From Ligula intestinalis (taxonomy: Eukaryota; Platyhelminthes; Cestoda; Diphyllobothriidea; Diphyllobothriidae), in assembly GCA_036362985.1 (NCBI GenBank), contig JAYGXS010000005.1, positions 25,019,421 through 25,083,420 on the forward strand: DNA of 64,000 nucleotides. Direction: 5' to 3'. A program made the position numbers and the translations under genes. How positions within the stretch are numbered: position 1 is the first letter of the stretch; each line of letters starts with the position of its first letter. Positions 1-11,033 of the stretch are shown in pieces. The notes below the pieces were generated by a model. The model had not been told where the DNA came from. It searched no databases and was given only the letters and a program-made list of their open reading frames with translations.

Positions 1-245
1 CGCAACGATTTGGCATTCCCATACGGTGTACTGAGACATTTCCTGAGCAACAAAATCACTCACGTGGGAGGGACTGGGCGCAACGACAACTCTGACGACA
101 GCGGGCATAATTGTCGCGCAATTATCGACCCCACATCTGAAGCGGACAGGAACGCCGTGATAATTAATGAGCCATCACCGCACCAATTAAGACCTCAAGC
201 GGTGGCTAAAGAATATGACAATTATAGTACGCATGTGGATGACCG
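1..245 (+). mobile_element. Penelope-like element C-terminal fragment, cut by window edge
   Basis: The frame from position 10 encodes NDLAFPYGVLRHFLSNKI... and is about 80% identical by eye to the fragment at 51240-51430. That longer copy starts with the FNEADILAG...ELLESW...SINKR pattern found downstream of the GIY-YIG nuclease in Penelope-like elements. A hammerhead-like motif lies 70 bases further on (317-366), as in the 51-kb copy. Confidence 0.65.
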
Positions 246-316
246 CTACGAACTATAAATACCGTGTTATCTGTGCATGTATCACCCAATCTGCGCATGT
301 TTAGATTGTTCTTCGA

Positions 317-366
317 TTGCCTATGATTAAGGATTCCCGAGAGAAACCGAAACGTCAGGAAAATAA
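317..366 (+). ncRNA. Variant hammerhead-like motif
   Basis: It contains CCT, then ATGATTAA, a stem II region starting GGATTCC, GAAAC, GTC and AGG. The CCT/AGG pair can form stem I and GAAAC-GTC is intact. The CUGANGA box is degenerate and the 3' side of stem II is damaged. It is followed by the shared tail AATAAAGTCC... and a CTT-rich tract. Cleavage activity is unlikely. Confidence 0.5.
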
Positions 367-519
367 AGTCCTTGTTCCAGTGATCGCATCTTCTTCTTCT
401 GATTACGACGACATCAGCAAGCGTGTACTCTACAGTAGGGTGAGCACAGGGACGGCGGCTTTTGTGTGAATTATATTGGTGGTAGAGAAGAAGATGACTC
501 GATCGCTAGAAAAATATGT

Positions 520-571
520 TTATTCGCCTGACGTTTCGACATCCATCGCGGATTCATCATCAGAGACATAA
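520..571 (-). ncRNA. Near-canonical type I hammerhead ribozyme motif
   Basis: On the minus strand: CTGATGA (557-563), a stem II with ATCC/GGAT, GAAAC (533-537) and the cleavage triplet GTC (530-532). Stem I pairs TTAT-GTCT upstream with AGGC-GA-ATAA downstream, leaving a GA bulge. Stem III is only the self-complementary ACGT, as in minimal or dimeric hammerheads of Penelope-like elements. All catalytic core positions that I can place are intact. Confidence 0.7.
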
Positions 572-864
572 TCACAAAACAGCAGCAGATACAGGTAGTT
601 TGGCGCATAAACATATTGTCCCAGCAATCGAGTCGCCTTCTTCTCAATTGCTTCCTGGAACTCGCATGTTCGCTTGCAGTGGCAATTGGTGGTAGGCTTG
701 TGTGGCATAGGAAACCGGTGCAGCGACTCCTGCCATCGTTAAGGCCTGGAACAGACTTCCTCGCGTCCCAGTAGTTTTTGATCCAGCTTCGAGCCAGCCA
801 ACTCTACGGATAATCCCTCCCTAGATTTCCCTCGTATGAGGTTCCCCTTTAGTTTATTTTTGTA

Positions 865-1262
865 CAGTGAAGCCGCAACTCAGCCTACTTGCGGTGACTA
901 GCTCCACACAAAGTGCACTTGTGAACGTTTGTCGTGACTACCTCAAATCGAAGTGCATTTTGGGGGCGGTTGCTGCTTCCGGCCTCTGTAATAACCAGTC
1001 ACAGGCCGACTCACACAGGATCACGTGTGACGACTGCCGAACAGACCTCACTTCAGACGCCGTCCGCTGCCTTGCGGTTGTGCAGCCGTCTGGTAGTCAA
1101 TTTCCTACTGCCTTTCCTCCCATTTATTCTGTACAAAATATACTCCTCCTAACACTCTGGTCTTATCATTATTTTTCTCTTCTCCTAGAGAGCTGGATCT
1201 GGAAGATCGCAGCCTTTCGGTTTAACTTTCTTCGCCTTAACACTACGTGATAGACTCTTTCT
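865..1262 (+). repeat. Dispersed repeat copy (GC-rich family)
   Basis: The 3' end (GATCGCAGCC...TTAACNC..GCGATA-like) recurs at about 8700-8765 and 36830-36890, with similar upstream text about TCCTAGTACTCTG and CTCTTCTCCTA. Short open frames here are not conserved between copies. I see no coding signal. Confidence 0.45.
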
Positions 1263-1289
1263 TTCTGAGCTAGTAATATTGACTCGCTA

Positions 1290-1460
1290 GGGTTTTCTCG
1301 TAACAAGGCTGTCTCGATCCTGTCACGGAATACAGCGCAGGTGGCTGACACGGCGTTAACCTGTAGTGTCCAAGTATGCGACCAAACCACCTGCGCCCAC
1401 CTGTGTGACATTCATTATGAGTGCACATTCCTAATAACACTTGCGAACACTGCAAGAGAA
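1290..1460 (+). repeat. Dispersed repeat, second copy at about 2240-2370
   Basis: GTGTGACATTCATTATG followed by GTGCATTCCTAATAAC occurs in both places with matching flanks (GGCGT-AA-CCT and TATGCG..ACCA). The unit of roughly 150 bp is unclassified. Confidence 0.5.
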
Positions 1461-1569
1461 GGCAAAGCGTGGTCGTTGTGGCTGCGCTCACTGGGACGAC
1501 GTTGGTATAGTCCATCGTCCGAAAAGCGCTGATGTAAATAAAAGACCGACTGGGTGTAGATGAGCAGCC

Positions 1570-1905
1570 CGGCGTGGTTTATCAAGTACCATGTAGCAAC
1601 TGTTCTTGCCATTATACAGGGCAGATCGAGCAAAGACTTAGCTCGCACGGATAATATAGCACAAGTGGACAGTGCTGAAAAGTGAACCACACTGCCCTAG
1701 GTCGTTACCTATACCTTATAGGAAGGCCACGAATTCCATTTCACGGGAACATGGATAATGGCGCGAGCCAGTAACAAGCAGGGGAGGGGGGAGCGAGAAC
1801 TACTTAAGGCCTGGGTATCTGACTCCAACTCAATCAACAGACAACATGGTATGCCTTCCTGCTATCAGGCCCTTCGTTCGCGCGGCGAAGAAGCGTGGCC
1901 CAGTT
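1570..1905 (+). mobile_element. Penelope-like GIY-YIG remnant, frameshifted
   Basis: Across several frames the text reads VPCSNCSCHYTGQIEQ, a GIY-YIG start (Cys pair plus YTGQ). After a gap it reads LLKAWVSDSNSINRQHGMP..YQALRSR, the conserved C-terminal segment of the nuclease domain. Stops and shifts show that it is dead. Confidence 0.55.
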
Positions 1906-2627
1906 CACAGCTAAGGACGCTGGTCGTGACGACGACGACATGAGATGGCGTGGCGTGGACTCAACCTATCATAAATGTTACCCCTCACCTGCCCCTTTCC
2001 TCTTTTATTTGGAATACAAAACACGTCAGTTCTTGCTGCACTTTCCTTGTCTGTGAAGATGACCGCTTGTACGAAGCCGAAAGCTTAGAAATATGCATAT
2101 ATGTACTGTCCCAGTAATCGCGTCTTTGTCTTCTTTAATCCAAGACCTTACAGACTGACCAACTATTGTGATGGTCTGCCACCGTACGACCACCCACCTG
2201 GATTTCCTGTCAAACCAGAGAGAGAGTCGGTCGGCGGTATCCGGCACATTTGGGTGACGCGGCGTAAGCCTTTAGCGTTTAGGTATGCGCGACCACACCA
2301 TCTGCGCTCGAGTGTGTGACATTCATTATGGGTGTGCATTCCTAATAACGCCCACGAACACACACCCCAAGGGGTCTGGTTGACCTTACAAGCCGCCGAT
2401 AGACTACTTTGATCGCCTGCAACATGAATGCACACACACGTGCGTGGAGGCACCATGAGGAAGGAAGGAGACGCGACCTTGTTTGAATCTTTGAGCGCGG
2501 GCAGGTCGAGTTTGACCAAGGATGATGTAGGAGGTGTACCCTCGTAGGTAAGGTGCGCATTGGTTGGCTCTTCCCTCGTGGCGGTCTCCGGCCCCACCCT
2601 CCCCTGTAGATAGTCATGAGTCCTCTT

Positions 2628-2782
2628 CTGCTCACCGAGATAAATTCGTAGGTTTGTTGACGTTTCGGACAACTGGGCNNNNNNNNNNGCTGATCGATAA
2701 AGTCAGTATTCACTTCGACAAAGGACAGCCGGCCCAGCTCTCCAAACCGTCAGCAAACCTACGAATTTATCTCGGTGAGCAG
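2628..2782. repeat. Inverted repeat around a 10-base assembly gap
   Basis: Ten N lie at 2679-2688. The left flank CTGCTCACCGAGATAAATTC... reappears as its reverse complement ending at 2782. The gap therefore sits inside a palindrome with arms of at least 28 bases, where assembly often fails or collapses. Confidence 0.85.
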
Positions 2783-3773
2783 AACATGAACTTTAATTAT
2801 TAACCCGGAATTCTTAATTTTTAAAATTTGAGTTATGAGTAAGAGTTGCCCCTCCTGCGAGAGCCCTACAGAGTATTCCCTTTCCCTGGTGGTACCTTCC
2901 AGCTCCACGTTCCCAGGACTGTCGGGTTAGAGCTTGTGTATGATTTTCATCCAATCGTTGACTGTTTTGTGCATACTTAATAAACCTTTGTGCACTATCG
3001 AATATCCCAGCTCTTCGCTTTGTCAGATGACTATGATAGGGAATATTACCGAGGCTACAATAAGGCGATAGTAAATACAGACGAACAACTGAGTGCCGGC
3101 CCTAATCAAAAGGACGTTATGCTAGTCAAGAACCCTCAGTGCGCTCTTCACGCTTTCATGAATTCTGTAATGTAACAAGAACCGTTGGGACTCATGCCTC
3201 ATGCAACGAAAAATGGACTCAAGGGCGAACCAATCCCGCTTGCACATGCCTTGGTCTAGTCACTGCAGTGTGAACCAGTGGCTATCGATTTTGCACAGAA
3301 TAAATTTTATCTTGACGGCGGATTGTGTTTCGCTTACCAAATCTTGAACTGCTTGTCATGTTAGTTAAAGCAGTTATACTACCCTAACCGCTACAAACGC
3401 AGTTACGTAAGGATGCTCAATCGGCGTGTTGACACGCACCAGAAGACAAATTTGCCTAAATACAATATCTTCGACGGGTGTTCAGAGAAAAAGGCTGCCC
3501 ACGCAAGTTCGTCAACCAGTGCTTGCGCAAACAAAATGGCCAACAAAAGCGCACCGACCCCAAAATTTGGCGAGCAATCCCGTACGTCAAAAATGGCTCG
3601 GACGCTGTCGGCCGCCTTCTCGCACCACTTGGAGTTGGAGTCACACACAGGCCAGAGGCAACCTAAAGGCATCAGATAATGAAACCGAAAAACCCACTGC
3701 CACGGCAAGAAACATCTGAAGTCGTCTACAGGATCTGGTGCAGTTGCGGTGAAATGATGCCAATTATCAAGTT

Positions 3774-4130
3774 GTGGCTCATTTGACGAGACCCGGTCAC
3801 ACGTTAAAATTTGATGAGTCTGAAATTCTCGCAAGAGGTAATAATCGGGTGAGCCGAGAAATACTTGAGTCATGGTTCACGGGTCCCCATTCCATAAACA
3901 AGTGCAACGATCTGCCCAATCCATATTCGGTGCTGAGACTCAATTTGGCCAAATCAAATGGCCACTTGGGGAACGGACAGGCCACCACGTCATTCTACAC
4001 CAAAACCGAAGGGCCTGATAGCCGAGCAATTACCACGCCCGAGTCCACCACACGTGATGAAAGGTCAACAGGTCAGATCCCCCATGCCGTCCAACAAACT
4101 GTCCACACGCCGGAAGGCAATTAACGTTAA
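3774..4130 (+). mobile_element. Penelope-like C-terminal fragment with downstream hammerhead
   Basis: The frame encodes LKFDESEILARGNN.VSREILESW...SINKCNDLPNPYSVLR, the same segment as 51108-51430. It lacks the GIY-YIG catalytic start. A hammerhead-like motif follows at 4221-4271. Confidence 0.65.
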
Positions 4131-4220
4131 TTGTCGCTGTATGTTTGCAGTAATGACTGCATCCTATAAATACTGCAACTCCTGTGCATGCATTACCAGT
4201 TTCTGCTACTGTTTTCTGCT

Positions 4221-4271
4221 AATGTCTTTGATGACGAATCCGCGACGGATGTCGAAACGTCAGGCATATAA
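4221..4271 (+). ncRNA. Hammerhead ribozyme motif, one core change
   Basis: TTGATGA replaces CTGATGA (first core C changed). Stem II ATCC/GGAT, GAAAC and GTC are intact. Stem I TGTCT/AGGCA pairs fully with one G-U. It lies about 90 bases downstream of a Penelope-like C-terminal fragment and leads into the AATTATTTTCCCAGCGATCG-type tail. Confidence 0.6.
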
Positions 4272-4639
4272 AATTATTTTCCCAGCGATCGAGTCGTCTT
4301 CTTATCAGTGAATCTTCCCTTGCCGGCTGCTTGCGTTTCCCTCAGCAAAACTTGAATTGCTTGTCATGTTATTTAAAGCATTTTCACTGCCCTAACCGCT
4401 ATGTTCTAAAAATGTCAGATTGGGGAGAGGGAGGTAAATAAGATCGATTCGATTGACGATGCAGAAAAGACACAGGGAGATGACTTGAAATAAAATGGGG
4501 GCGCACTAACCCCCTAAACCACGACAGTTCAACCGTCGATTTCGAGAATGTCCACTACGAGCTTCAATGAGTTGGAGCGAGACGGGGACTCACGCGAGAC
4601 TATAGTGAAAGCAGACTCGCGAAGAATTTACCGCGCTCT

Positions 4640-5330
4640 TCCACCACTCCCAAACCCGGACCCGGGGTTAAGACAAAATTCAAGAGAGCTGAAGATGGGT
4701 GAGGGTGCAGACGGCTGACGTGACCAACACTCGACATGCATTCCAACAGCAGGTCTCGCTAGGTCGGCTCCCGACTGGATGCACCATAAAGGACACATTA
4801 AGAAGGAGCCAGTAAACCTGACACCCAGTGCGCAGACGGCCACTCCACACAACAAGACACACACTGAGCCGACTGCGGTGTCCGTGTAACCCCGTCCGTT
4901 GGCAACCTTCCAAGCCAGGACTTTTAGCGCACCGCGATAGTTTCAAGCGCAACAGATTGATTATAGTGAGGAAAGAAATGTGCTGTGGGTCGACCCCACT
5001 CTCTTCTCAACCGCCAGCAATAGGCAACCGCCTATCTGTCGGTCGCCTGAGGTAGGATGGGTGCAATTGGCTCGGACAGGCAGTGACATAGAGGGCGCAT
5101 TGAAAAGGTGTCACGGTAGCTGGACTCGCAGTTCACCAGTCGGGGCCATTCCACACAAACGCACAGCGGACTGACTGTGTCGTCCGGGTTATCCCGTCAG
5201 TTGTAAACCTTCTAAACCACGGCTTTGAACGCATCACGATAGTTCAAGCCCCTTCGGATTGGTTAGAGTAGGAAAAATATGCTGAGCCGTCGCCCTGCCT
5301 GTCTGGTCCCATCCCTGGGCCGCAGCCCAC
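4640..5330 (-). repeat. Dispersed repeat, two tandem copies
   Basis: Minus-strand text 4640-5060 matches 15040-15440 on the plus strand: CTCCTTCTTAATGTG.CCTTTATGGTGC, then CGTCAGCCGTCTGC-type text, and ACTATCGCGGTGCGCTA. A second partial copy follows at 5070-5330 and a shorter one lies at 8040-8200. No open frame is conserved, so it is a SINE-like or MITE-like family of unknown class. Confidence 0.6.
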
Positions 5331-5801
5331 GGTGAAATTGGTGGCGCACGCTAAGGCGCACACGTTTACTCTACTGTGATTGGTCGACGGCAGCCAGCCA
5401 GCCGGTCAGGAAGGCGTGTGAGTCATCATTCGCGCCCGTGGCTTATACGCGCGTGCGAGCTTACACGCCCACTGCATGAACCCCAAAGCGTCATCTCTGA
5501 CCACGTCAGTCCTCATGTGCGTCGGCCCTTCTAGACTGCCGGACAGGATTTAGGGAATGGGACGCTTAAGGCCAGAGTCTTCTAGCGCCAACAGGTGCAA
5601 TCTAACTATAGTGTCCAAATAATCTTTGTTGATGGGCTGAGTAGTGAAGAAAGGCGTCACTCGGCTACAGTACATTAGATGGACCCGCCTTCCAAAGTAT
5701 GGCACGACATTCTCCAGAGTTCTACCGATAATGAGACGGAAAACTGAGTTTGTGGCTGTCTTGAGCTTCTCTATGAACTTGTACGGGAAGTCACAGATTC
5801 T

Positions 5802-6294
5802 CTACTAGTAAAGTGAACAAATCCGGTGCAAATCCGGCATGTGCATCCGGATTTTTTCCAGTAGGATTCCATGATGGAATGCGCTTGGATTTGCTACTTG
5901 GGTGAACGTGGATCAAGTAGACTCCGAACGGCTGGACTTGTCCATGATTACGGCTGTCCATCCTTCGTCCGCCGGGACAATCATAATTTCATCGTCGCTC
6001 TTGAATTCACCAATGGCCCTTACCGTCGTCAGAAGAAAGCAAAAACCAGTGAAACATTTTGATTGTCACACTAGACCGGTTGGCGCGACAAGACAGACGA
6101 AGCATTGACTTGTGAAAGGGTGAGTCATGTTAGATTCGTGAGCGAAGAAGGGAGAAGAATGACAGCCTCCTGTGTTAAATGGGCCTAGTAGCAAATCCAA
6201 GCGGATTTCATCATGGAATCCTACTGGAAAAATCCAGATACATATGCCGGATTTATACCGGATTTTATGCATTTGATCTGCACCTGCTACTAGG
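5802..6294 (-). mobile_element. Nested inverted-repeat element, copy 1 (MITE-like)
   Basis: The ends carry CTACTAG-type termini. An inner inverted pair of about 50 bp (TTTTTCCAGTAGGATTCCAT and its complement) sits inside. Copy 2, in the opposite orientation, is at 45347-45803, with the same order of outer ends, inner repeats and unique core. No transposase frame is present. Confidence 0.65.
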
Positions 6295-6559
6295 GTAGCG
6301 AAGTACACAACGTTCACGACTGTACGTGGTTGGCGTAGACCACCAGCCTTTATTTGATCAACCACTATCCTCCGTTGACACACTGACGGGGTCCTGTAGC
6401 CATCTACACTGATGCTTCCAAGCAGGTTAAACTATTCATGAAGAATGAATTTACCAGTTTGCTAGAATTCAGTTTACAATGCGGCCTGATATATGTTCCC
6501 GTGAGGGTCTCGTGTCAAAAGGATAACAGAATTCATTTCTTAGTGAGACCATATCTAGA

Positions 6560-7005
6560 GTAATCCGTACCGGCATTGCGACCCTTGATTGTCAAGGGCT
6601 GTGCCGTCTTCTAGAAGGCCTAGCAGTTCTGGAAACATTGCCTGATTAAAACGGACTGTCCACCCTCAGTCTCTTTTCCCCTTCTTACCGGAAAGTCTGA
6701 GGGGGTATCATATTAAATTTCCGCATTATGAATGGTCTGGACTGTTACTTTGTTCCTTGTAATTTTTGACACAAACTTATCAGCCCACTTTGCGGGGTCT
6801 CCCCCTAAAACTACGCAGAGTTAAAGCAAGGATCGATGGGCGGAAGTTTTTCTGTAGTAAGAGAGTTCTTGCAGCGAGAAACTCGCTGCCAAAGAGTCTT
6901 ATTCACCTTACCTGTATGAATTCACTTCAGTGCAAACTCAACATGCATCAAGCTTTCAACTTATCAAACAAAACACAAAACCCGATATGTCTTTTCTGCA
7001 ATTAA
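6560..7005 (+). mobile_element. CR1-like non-LTR C-terminal fragment
   Basis: The frame at 6766-7005 encodes LRGLPLKLRRVKARIDGRKFF..KRVLAARNSLPKSL. This aligns by eye with the C-terminal tail of the element at 26601-26840 (LRGNFLKLRGTL...AWNGLPKEV). It is a 5'-truncated relic. Confidence 0.5.
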
Positions 7006-7235
7006 TTTTTTTCGTATATATTTATGCAAATAACTTGATTTTTCGTCTTCCTTACACTATATAACCAGTAAGAACTTCAAAAATACGTTTTTCCGTCTTT
7101 ATGTTATTAAAACTGAAGAAAAATTAAGTTACAGCACGCTACTGTGATAAAGGCATGATCTAATTCACGCAGATCTATCAGGCAAAGTGGGACAAACTGG
7201 AGTGTCTGTTGTCCATCAAAAGGGTAGCAAACTTT

Positions 7236-7815
7236 CAGGAAAAATTGGCAAAGGTAGTTTTAATACCTCATTTACCCCTAGTCCCAGTATTTTGTCCTAC
7301 GGAAACGGTGGTTATAGGGGTCTTGGGGGTGGGGAAAAAGGATGGGGCAATGAAGGAAATTTGTGGAAGTAAGTGGAAAGTGAAAAATGTAGTTGAATTT
7401 ATTTCCCCCGGCCGCTGGTAGTAATTTGTTCAACACGTAACTTGAAGGAGTGTGCGACCTTTCACGCCGCGGACTATACTAGCCTTACTTCAGAACCGTA
7501 AGTTGGACCTGAGGTAAGTTGAAGTAGACGACCTCCTAACCATCATTTCCATTTTCTCAGGCCTTGCAGGAAACCTGCATTTTTATAATCGGGTTTTTCC
7601 GCAATAAGTTAGACGATATTACAGGTTAGAAACACATACAGATATAAACCAACAACCTTTCCAAATAACATAAAATATAAATGCATGCAGCAGTTGTTAA
7701 AGTGTATTCCACTGCACATCCTAATTCCGCATCAATAAAACACCTATAACCACCATTTCCTTAGGAAAAATGAAGGAATAGGGGTATATGAGGTGCACTA
7801 CATAAATTACTGTTG
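7236..7815. mobile_element. Foldback/MITE family 2, short copy
   Basis: The left end (ACCTCATTTACCCCTA ... ACGGAAACGGTGGTTATAG) is mirrored by the right end (CTATAACCACCATTTCC ... AGGGGTATATGAGGT). A 2.2-kb relative with matching ends lies at 53138-55368. There is no coding capacity. Confidence 0.6.
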
Positions 7816-8039
7816 TCAAGGGGTTAATCTTGCGTTCTGGCCCGACTCCAGACTTGTGAAAATAATCTGTCAGATTTCCGGTTGTCCGGTTGAAAGCTAT
7901 GAATAGTTTAGAAGTTGACTGGATCAACCTCGCTTCATAAAATGTACATAAGCCTGATTGCAAAAAAGGAAACTAATGTATTTGCTATTTGCAGCAACCA
8001 GGGGCGTTGTTATTGTTGTTGTTTAATCTCTGATGAGCA

Positions 8040-8200
8040 AACTTTTCAGCACTGCGCCTATCCCACCTCAGGCGACCAACAACTAGGCGGTCGGGGAGAA
8101 AGTGAGGTCGACCCTCAGCGCATTTTTTCCTCACTACAATCGGGTGCGCTTGAAACTATCGCGGTGCAGCGCAACTCCACTATAACTTAAAAAAGGCCTG
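8040..8200 (+). repeat. Dispersed repeat fragment
   Basis: It shares GACCCTCAGCGCATTT, TCCTCACTA.AATC and ACTATCGCGGTGC-type text with 15110-15185 and, inverted, with 4900-5030. Confidence 0.5.
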
Positions 8201-8339
8201 GGTGTAAGTTACCTTCCCCGCAGAAGCAGTACGCTACGGAAAACATAGTGGACGTCGTGGGAATCGACGGTCAAATGGTCGGTGAACTTGTAGTGGTCGC
8301 TTCTGCCTGACGCTCCCCTAAATCTTGACGTCACAGACA

Positions 8340-8765
8340 AAGCCACTCAGAGCAGCACCTTGCGTGAATGCCCATTTTGGCGTACCTCCGACCAGTCACA
8401 GACTAGCGCGCGAGACGCGAACCGCCCACGTCGGTGTCTGCCCTCGCACCGTCCAACCAATCACCAAAGACACAGAGAGAGCTTTTGGTGGCCGCTAAGG
8501 ATGACTGACGCTAGACTCACTTGGCATTCTGCCTCCGCGCGGGGTGAAGGCGACGCCGCTGCTCTCTCACACGGATCTCACAGTCGATGGCACGCCAGAC
8601 CGAGTCACTCTTCCTATGAACTATTCTCCAGATAAATCTGCAAACAATATATTGTTCCTAGTACTCTGTCTTGCAAAGAATTCTCTCATTTCCTAAGGAA
8701 CCGGGCCTGGAAGATCGCAGCCGTTAGGGTTAAACCTTAGTAGCCTTAACCCATTGCGATAAATT
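8340..8765 (+). repeat. Dispersed repeat copy (GC-rich family)
   Basis: It ends with GGAAGATCGCAGCCGTTAGGGTTAA..., like 1200-1250 and the degraded copy ending near 36890. The upstream part is GC-rich and unlike the neighbouring introns. No gene is visible. Confidence 0.45.
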
Positions 8766-8874
8766 AACTTTTAGGGAACTGCTGCTCAGCTCAACCGCAA
8801 AAGCGATAATTTTGGGGAAAAAAACTCAACATTTATTGGAATAAATGGATGATAGATGTAATATTTTCACCAAC

Positions 8875-9001
8875 CTGAAAGGCGTTTAAGGCCCAGTAGA
8901 CGAAGGCTACGTAGCTCAGACTGCTGTGCACATATGCGAGGAAAAGTTGAAAGATGACGCTGATGTATGTCGTGATGGCAATGACGAGCCACATTTCATG
9001 C
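8875..9001 (-). CDS. Adhesion GPCR exon: TM6 and most of TM7
   Basis: The exon follows TTCGATTTTAG. Its first base completes Gln (CA|G) and it ends in phase 0 at CAG|GTTGGT. It encodes HEMWLVIAITTYISVIFQLF (TM6), a short loop, then SYVAFVYWALNAFQ. That matches the TM7 entry of secretin/adhesion receptors, where N-S-L/F-Q-G is conserved and an intron after the Gln is common. The rest of TM7 and the cytoplasmic tail must come from a further exon, which I could not find between 1 and 8874. Confidence 0.85.
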
Positions 9002-9104
9002 CTAAAATCGAACGTCATGCACATGTACATATGTTAGCTTGCTACTTACTACGTTTTAGTAAGTAAGATATTCTTTATTTAAATAACAACGGTCTGAAAC
9101 TTAC

Positions 9105-10804
9105 TGCAGTGCTTCCACTATTAGTGGTTTCAGATAGGCTGGAGTGTCCACGTTGCAGAGTAGAATAAAACAGCAGACAATAGACAACAGCAATAAGATA
9201 GCCGCATGGCAAATGTAAACAAACATGCTAGCAGATTGTGGTCCAGGTAGGCATAACCGTCCTAGGCCGTAGTCATCAAACGAGGTAACGCAGTCAATGA
9301 AGACTATGACAGAGCCGACTATCCAGCCAATAAAAATGTACAGTTTGATGGTGTTGGCCAGTGTGCCATTGATGAGGGCTCCAAAGAGGTAAAAGCACTG
9401 ACACATATGCCAGGCCAGATAGGCCGAACCGAATAATTGCAGAGCAAGGCTGCTAAATAGACAACCAGCCCTGAATTGCTCCAGAAAGGGAATGAACATG
9501 AAAATCAGATGGTAGCCTGCCAGAGCCAGTGTGAAATTAATTTTGATTTTGTTCTGTCCAACCAGCTCAGGTTCTGTCTCCTTTTTGTAGAGATAAACAC
9601 AGAGACTGATGAGAGCGAGGAAGGAGAGGCTATTGCCGCCGGCGTTTAAGCAAACCTTGAGCGAATTGAAAACTCGCAGACTGGGGGCGCCGGCGACCCA
9701 CCAGTAGGAGGCCGGGTGGCCTCCAAATTCGGGCGACTCCATTGCTACTGCAAAGATGCCCGCCTGCTTGCAGCGACAGGTCACAGAGGTGAGACTACCA
9801 GTAACTTGTGTACAGACAGAGGGATCCCAGTGATTGTCAGGGGCACCCTTCCAGTAGACACACTGCACCCCAAACTCCATTTCAGAGCTCCCCACCGCGG
9901 CAATCTCTCTGGCTTTCCAGTGCATAGCATCGTTGATACGAGCAAATGCCACAGCCTTGTATTCGTTTTGTACAATCAGGGGAATAGCTGCCTCAAAGTG
10001 GACCTCCACGTTTTGCGTGAGACGTTGGGACAACGCGGACACACGTTGAATCCCGCTATTGATTGGTAGCAGACCGCCGGTTGGTTTTACACTGCCGTCT
10101 CCAGTCTGGTTGTGATCAGCTGCTGTCCAATTGGCTATGCGAGGTAGGGCCAGCAGATCAAGCGTTATGTTTGGCAGGACAGCTTCGAACCTGACAAAAC
10201 TGATAATGACGGCTTCTTCTTTTCCTGCCTTCTTTGGCCATTTACTAGGGATGTCAAGAGGGAAGTGTCCTTTTTCTACGTAGTGGATCTTGAAGTTAGG
10301 CATCAGATAACCACCATCCATCCAACTGCTCAAGCGTCTGGACCTCTTAAAAAGACCAAACTTATTCTGCCCAACCTGGGTCAAAACAGAACAGCAGTTC
10401 TGCATGGTACTGCTGGCAGTGGTAGCATTATGCGTGAACACCTTCTCCAGAAATCTACCTACGGCCGACAACAGGCCGGACCCTGCCATCGCGGTGACAT
10501 TTCGCATTTCTGCTAAGGTTTGCGAAAAAGTTACGTTTTGCAAGGTTTGCGCCATCTCAAGCAGAAATTCACTATCGTCTGCGAACTGGATGATCAAAAA
10601 GAGCATCCTTGTGCGGTCACTGTAGTCCACGCCGGCAAGTCTGCTCAGAAGGGCCGAAGAAGCCCATAGCAGCCTAGTTTCCTCGTTCTTTGTTGGATAG
10701 GTGTCTGGACGATCTAGCAGGCGTTTGGCCACGCGCAGAAGTTCGATTAGGCCGACAGGGTCGAAGATCAGCCGTCTGCTCTTTGCCATTGAATAAATGT
10801 TGGC
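9105..10804 (-). CDS. Adhesion GPCR exon: GAIN domain, GPS motif and TM1-TM5
   Basis: The 1,700-nt exon starts after CTTTCTTTTAG and ends at GTAAGT with two spare bases. Residues about 10-310 form an alpha-helical then beta-rich GAIN-like region with several N-glycosylation sequons. The GPS follows at about 315-352: CVYWKGAPDNHWDPSVC, then SVTCRC and IFAVAM. The conserved His-Leu-Thr/Ser tripeptide is replaced by Gln-Ala-Gly (9758-9766), so self-cleavage looks unlikely. TM1 begins near residue 376 (VFNSLKVCLNAGGNSLSFL). TM2-TM5 follow, with a TM3-top Cys (RAGCLF) and an ECL2 Cys (RLCLPG) that normally form a disulfide. The downstream TAA belongs to intron sequence, because the next exon restores the frame. 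Confidence 0.93.
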
Positions 10805-11033
10805 CTAAAAGAAAGCATGGAGTTGCCAGTTAATGCTTATACACAGTATGTAAATCATCTTGTCAATGGCATATGCGCATTTCTTTGCTACTAACTGCGT
10901 GTTAGGACTTGGCCGAAACACGTGTCTGTAGGACATGATGTAGTCCGGCCGGATAAAAGAAGATAAACGTATCCCAATGGTTATAAATTAGTTGATAATA
11001 CAAGGTGTGTAAGGCCAGCGTGTTATGGATAAT

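Noticed and set aside
9716..10069. Plus-strand frame opposite the GAIN exon
   Set aside because: Antisense shadow of the receptor coding sequence.
10789..10789. The Met at 10789 as the receptor start codon
   Set aside because: An acceptor lies 15 bases upstream in the same frame and joins in phase to module 6; no signal peptide follows the Met.
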